From Streptomyces tirandamycinicus (GTDB taxonomy: Bacteria > Actinomycetota > Actinomycetes > Streptomycetales > Streptomycetaceae), in contig NZ_CP029188.1 of assembly GCF_003097515.1 (NCBI RefSeq), forward strand, positions 1,512,501 through 1,576,500: a stretch of 64,000 nt of DNA. The letters are read 5' to 3'. Below are positions 61,211 to 64,000 of the stretch, piece after piece (the first letter of the stretch is position 1; every line of letters starts with the position of its first letter). The notes beneath the pieces were generated by a model. The model was not told the origin of the DNA. It saw only the letters and a list, made by a program, of their open reading frames with translations, and ran no database searches. Made by a program: the position numbers and the translations under genes.

Positions 61211-64000
61211 CCCGCACTCCCCGGGCTCTGGTGCCACAACTTCCGTGCCGGGGCGGCCCCTTCGCCCGCGGGGCGGAGATCGGCCCAGGCGTTCATCTCG
61301 TACCCGGTGGACATCCGGATGCGGCGGCCGCCCCCGGCCTGGGCACCGGACGCACCCGCGTCCCCGCCGCCGTCCCCACTCCCCCCACTCCCCCCACTCC
61401 CCTCGCCGCCTGCGCCGCCCTCGCCTCCCTCGCCGCTTTCCGCGCCCGCCGAGGCGAGCCGCTCGGCCACCGCGTCCAGGCCGCCCGTGCGCCGCAGTTC
61501 GATCAGGTCCGCGAGGTTCCACGCGGCGGAACCGACCACGCTGAGGCTGCGCGGCCCACGGCGCTGGACGACGCCGCGCACCAGCAGCAGCCAGGAGTGG
61601 AAGACGGTGTGGGCGCACGCCTCGTGGCTGTCGTCGAAGAAGGCCAGGTCGACCAGGCCCGTACCGTCGTCCAGGGTGGTGAAGATGACCCGTCGCCCGG
61701 AGCGGATCGGCGGTGTCTGGGTGGCCGCCTTGGCTCCGGCGACCAGCACCGTCGCACCGTGCTCCGTCTCGCGCAGCCGCTTCGCGGGGATCGCGCCGAG
61801 TTCGCCGAGGAAGGCGTGGTGGTCCGCCATCAGATGGCGGGACGCGTCCATGCCGAGGACGCCCAGCTCGGCGCTGAGCCGCTCGGCCTCGCTGAGGTCG
61901 GGCAGTCCGACGGAAGCGGTCCTCCGGCCGCCGTCGAGCGGGAGCTGTCCGCCGTGGCCGCCACGGGAGACCGAACTCCGCTGGGCGCGGTGCAGTTCGG
62001 CGATGTGCAGCAGCAGATCGCGCCGGTTGGCGCCGAACTCGTCCAGCGCGCCGACCTGTGCCAGCCGTTCCGCGACCGGCCGCCCGGGGCGGGCCCGCTC
62101 CCAGAAGTCCAGCAGCGAGGAGTACGGCTGCGCGCCCTCGATCCGCTCCGCCTCCGCCTCGCCGATGCCGTGGACGTCGGAGAACGCCAGCCGCAGACCC
62201 CATGCCCCGGCTCCCCTGCCGGCGGCCCCCCTGTCAACGGACCCCCTGTCAACGGACGCCTCGCCAACGGAACCCCCACCAACGGCTCCCCCGCCAACGG
62301 GACCTTCCTCACCCGAACCCTCACCATCGGACACCAGTTCGATGCGATGGGCGACCGCGGACCGGTTCACATCGAGCGGGAGCACCGGCACCCCCCGTCG
62401 CCGGGCGTCCGCCAGCAGCAGCCGCTTCGGGTACATCCCGGGGTCGTGCGTGAGCAGCCCCGCGTAGAAGGCCGCCGGATGGTGCGCCTTGAGCCACGCC
62501 GACTGGTACGTCGGTACGGCGAAGGCGACGGCGTGCGCCTTGCAGAAGCCGTACGAGCCGAACGCCTCGACGATCTCCCAGGTCCGCGCGATCACCTCGG
62601 CCGTGTACCCCCTCCGCTCCGCCCGCTCGGCGAACCACGGCCTGATCCGCTCCTGCGACTCGGGGTCGGAGAGCCCGCGCCGCACCCGGTCGGCCTCGTC
62701 CCGGCCGCAGCCGGTCATGATGTCCACCATCTCGATGATCTGCTCGTGGAAGACGACGACGCCGTACGTCTCCGCCAGCGGACCGGCCAGATCGGGGTGC
62801 GGGAAGCGGACCGGCACCCGTCCGTGCCGCGCCTGGATGAACGGCCGCACCATGTCCGCCGCGACCGGCCCGGGCCGGAACAGCGAGATGTCCACCACCA
62901 GGTCGTGGAAGTTCGCGGGCTGCAGCCGGCCGACGAGATCACGCTGGCCCGGCGACTCGATCTGGAAGCAGCCCAGCGTCTCGGCCGAGCGGATGAGTTC
63001 GTACGTCGCCGGGTCGCCGGGCGGCACCTGGGCGGGGTCGTCCAGATCGATCCGCCGGCCCGTGGTCCGCTCGATCTCGGCGACGGCGTGCGCCATGGCG
63101 GACTGCATCCGCACGCCGAGCACATCGAGTTTGAGCAGCCCGAGGTCCTCGACGTCCTCCTTGTCGAACTGCGACATCGGGAAGGGGGAGCCTCCCGTGC
63201 CCGCAGGGCCGTGGGGGATCTCACCGCTGGTCGGCACCACGGGGGTGCGCCGCAGCAGCGAGGCGTCGGAGATGAGCACCCCGCACGGGTGCATGGCGAC
63301 ACCGCGCGGCAGCGCGTCCAGGCTCTCGACGAGCTCCCACAGTCTGCGGTGGCCGCCCTTCTCCTTCGCCACCTCCCGCAGTTCGGGCAGTTCCTCCATG
63401 GCCGTGCGGGCGTCGCGGGCGCGGATGTGCGGGAACGCCTTGGCCAGCCGGTCGATCTCGGCCGGGTCCATGCTCAGCGCGGCGCCCACGTCCCGGATCG
63501 CGTGCCGCACCCGGTAGGTCTCGGGCATGGCGACGGCCGCGACCCGCTCCTCGCCGAAGCGGTCGAGGATCGCGCGGTAGACCTCCAGCCGGCGGGCGGA
63601 CTCCACGTCGATGTCGATGTCGGGCAGCGCGAACCGGCGCCGGGACAGGAAGCGCTCCATCAGCAGGTGCTGCTCGACCGGGTCGGCCTGCGCGATGCCG
63701 AGGAGGTGGTTCACGAGGGAACCGGCGCCGGAGCCCCGGGCGGCCACCCGGATCCCCATTCTCCTTACGTCGTCCACGACCTGGGCGACCGTCAGGAAGT
63801 AGGTGGCGTTGCCGTGGAAGGCGATGACGTCCAGCTCCGCGTGCATCCGTTCCCAGTACGCGCGGGCCTGCGCCGGCGGCAGCCGGTCATAGCCGCGCAG
63901 CACCATCCCGGCGGCGGCCCGGGAGGCGAGGACGCGCTGGGCGCGGCGTCCGTCGGCGCCCACGAGATGCGGCTCCGGGTAGTAGGCGTACCCCATCCCC
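61207..64000 (-). CDS. dnaE2: Error-prone DNA polymerase DnaE2, 5' end outside
   Basis: At least 930 residues of a C-family polymerase; the N-terminal PHP domain lies beyond the right edge. Catalytic aspartates are in PDIDIDVESARR and LLKLDVLGVRM. Helix-hairpin-helix and OB-fold regions follow (VHGIGEAEAERIEGA; VIFTTLDDGTGLVDLAFFDD). It carries out mutagenic translesion synthesis together with ImuB, encoded just downstream with a 4-bp overlap. Two low-complexity inserts are odd: GGGAVGGGSVGEASVDRGSV around position 62270 and a Gly/Ser-rich stretch near 61400. In related bacteria this operon is induced by DNA damage; its promoter is outside. Confidence 0.92.
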   Translation of the reverse strand, partial: GMGYAYYPEPHLVGADGRRAQRVLASRAAAGMVLRGYDRLPPAQARAYWERMHAELDVIAFHGNATYFLTVAQVVDDVRRMGIRVAARGSGAGSLVNHLLGIAQADPVEQHLLMERFLSRRRFALPDIDIDVESARRLEVYRAILDRFGEERVAAVAMPETYRVRHAIRDVGAALSMDPAEIDRLAKAFPHIRARDARTAMEELPELREVAKEKGGHRRLWELVESLDALPRGVAMHPCGVLISDASLLRRTPVVPTSGEIPHGPAGTGGSPFPMSQFDKEDVEDLGLLKLDVLGVRMQSAMAHAVAEIERTTGRRIDLDDPAQVPPGDPATYELIRSAETLGCFQIESPGQRDLVGRLQPANFHDLVVDISLFRPGPVAADMVRPFIQARHGRVPVRFPHPDLAGPLAETYGVVVFHEQIIEMVDIMTGCGRDEADRVRRGLSDPESQERIRPWFAERAERRGYTAEVIARTWEIVEAFGSYGFCKAHAVAFAVPTYQSAWLKAHHPAAFYAGLLTHDPGMYPKRLLLADARRRGVPVLPLDVNRSAVAHRIELVSDGEGSGEEGPVGGGAVGGGSVGEASVDRGSVDRGAAGRGAGAWGLRLAFSDVHGIGEAEAERIEGAQPYSSLLDFWERARPGRPVAERLAQVGALDEFGANRRDLLLHIAELHRAQRSSVSRGGHGGQLPLDGGRRTASVGLPDLSEAERLSAELGVLGMDASRHLMADHHAFLGELGAIPAKRLRETEHGATVLVAGAKAATQTPPIRSGRRVIFTTLDDGTGLVDLAFFDDSHEACAHTVFHSWLLLVRGVVQRRGPRSLSVVGSAAWNLADLIELRRTGGLDAVAERLASAGAESGEGGEGGAGGEGSGGSGGSGDGGGDAGASGAQAGGGRRIRMSTGYEMNAWADLRPAGEGAAPARKLWHQSPGSAG
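62228..62302 (-). repeat. 15-bp repeats within dnaE2
   Basis: Five units like CCCCTGTCAACGGAC, diverging to the right (CTCGCCAACGGAA, CCCACCAACGGCT, CCGCCAACGGGA), code for (S/A)V(D/G)(R/G)G repeats between the polymerase core and the helix-hairpin-helix region. Confidence 0.85.

Noticed and set aside
59933..62203. 756-codon version of the ImuB-like protein
   Set aside because: The upstream 330 codons are dnaE2 read in another frame. The ATGA overlap at 61207-61210 marks the true start.

Overview
This is a very GC-rich stretch of an actinomycete chromosome. It is almost certainly a Streptomyces: codon third positions are nearly all G or C, GTG starts are common, and several leaderless promoters are visible. 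The families are typical of the genus (AtrA-like TetR, NsdA-like TPR regulator, SpoIIE phosphatases, DUF5925 ATPase, cell-wall LPMO, ImuB/DnaE2). From memory, the gene order in roughly 1-20 kb matches the SCO4122-SCO4107 neighbourhood of S. coelicolor run in reverse, and 43-64 kb resembles the SCO1725-SCO1739 neighbourhood. The window therefore appears to span an order breakpoint, with tRNA genes and mobile-DNA scars in between.

Region by region. 0-9 kb: a MarR-type regulator divergent from an MFS exporter, a PAS-SpoIIE-HATPase phosphatase, a type II NADH dehydrogenase, an AtrA-like regulator, and a sigma factor fused to a zinc-finger anti-sigma segment, a membrane helix and an NPCBM carbohydrate-binding domain. 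8.88-10.18 kb: a complete IS5-family element with a second (passenger) gene, inserted exactly at the stop codon of an asparagine-synthase-like gene. 13-22 kb: a TPR/HTH developmental regulator, L-2-hydroxyglutarate oxidase, TrmB, a PrsW-family protease, an M23 peptidase under a ydaO/c-di-AMP riboswitch, a membrane SpoIIE phosphatase, a TipA-like MerR regulator with its own promoter, and initiator tRNA-Met.

23-30 kb is accessory DNA. It holds type VII secretion satellite genes (mycosin, PPE-like, WXG-like) facing decayed partner genes, a transposase fossil and a frameshifted integrase next to tRNA-Lys. 30-36 kb is housekeeping: a DEAD-box helicase with an RGG-type repeat tail, a lipoprotein, a zincin and a metallophosphoesterase. 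36.0-37.8 kb holds a tRNA-Glu/Asp/Phe cluster whose Asp-Phe block is repeated without any difference 1.5 kb later. The second copy is preceded by a fragment of the tRNA-Glu 3' end, and the enclosed DNA carries a PIN toxin-antitoxin pair and a piece of a Doc toxin.

38-64 kb: a CcdA/DsbA thiol-redox pair, an EamA transporter stump, a histidine-rich Ni/Co permease, a GDSL lipase, a GT2-GT2-deacetylase operon, a DUF5925 ATPase, a GntR regulator, a double-GNAT protein with DUF402, a methyltransferase-Nudix fusion, and a TctCBA tricarboxylate uptake operon. Divergent from tctCBA is a response regulator whose sensor kinase seems to have been lost. Then come a pentapeptide-repeat membrane protein, a cell-wall LPMO with a sortase-like LAETG tail, a secreted lipase, and the translationally coupled dnaE2-imuB mutasome genes running off the right edge.

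The strongest candidates for follow-up are the duplicated tRNA island, the IS element with its passenger gene, the leaderless operon that lacks its histidine kinase, and the eroded type VII satellite locus. All calls come from reading the sequence and from family knowledge; no database search was run. Coordinates of starts were chosen by hand and a few could be off by one or more codons.
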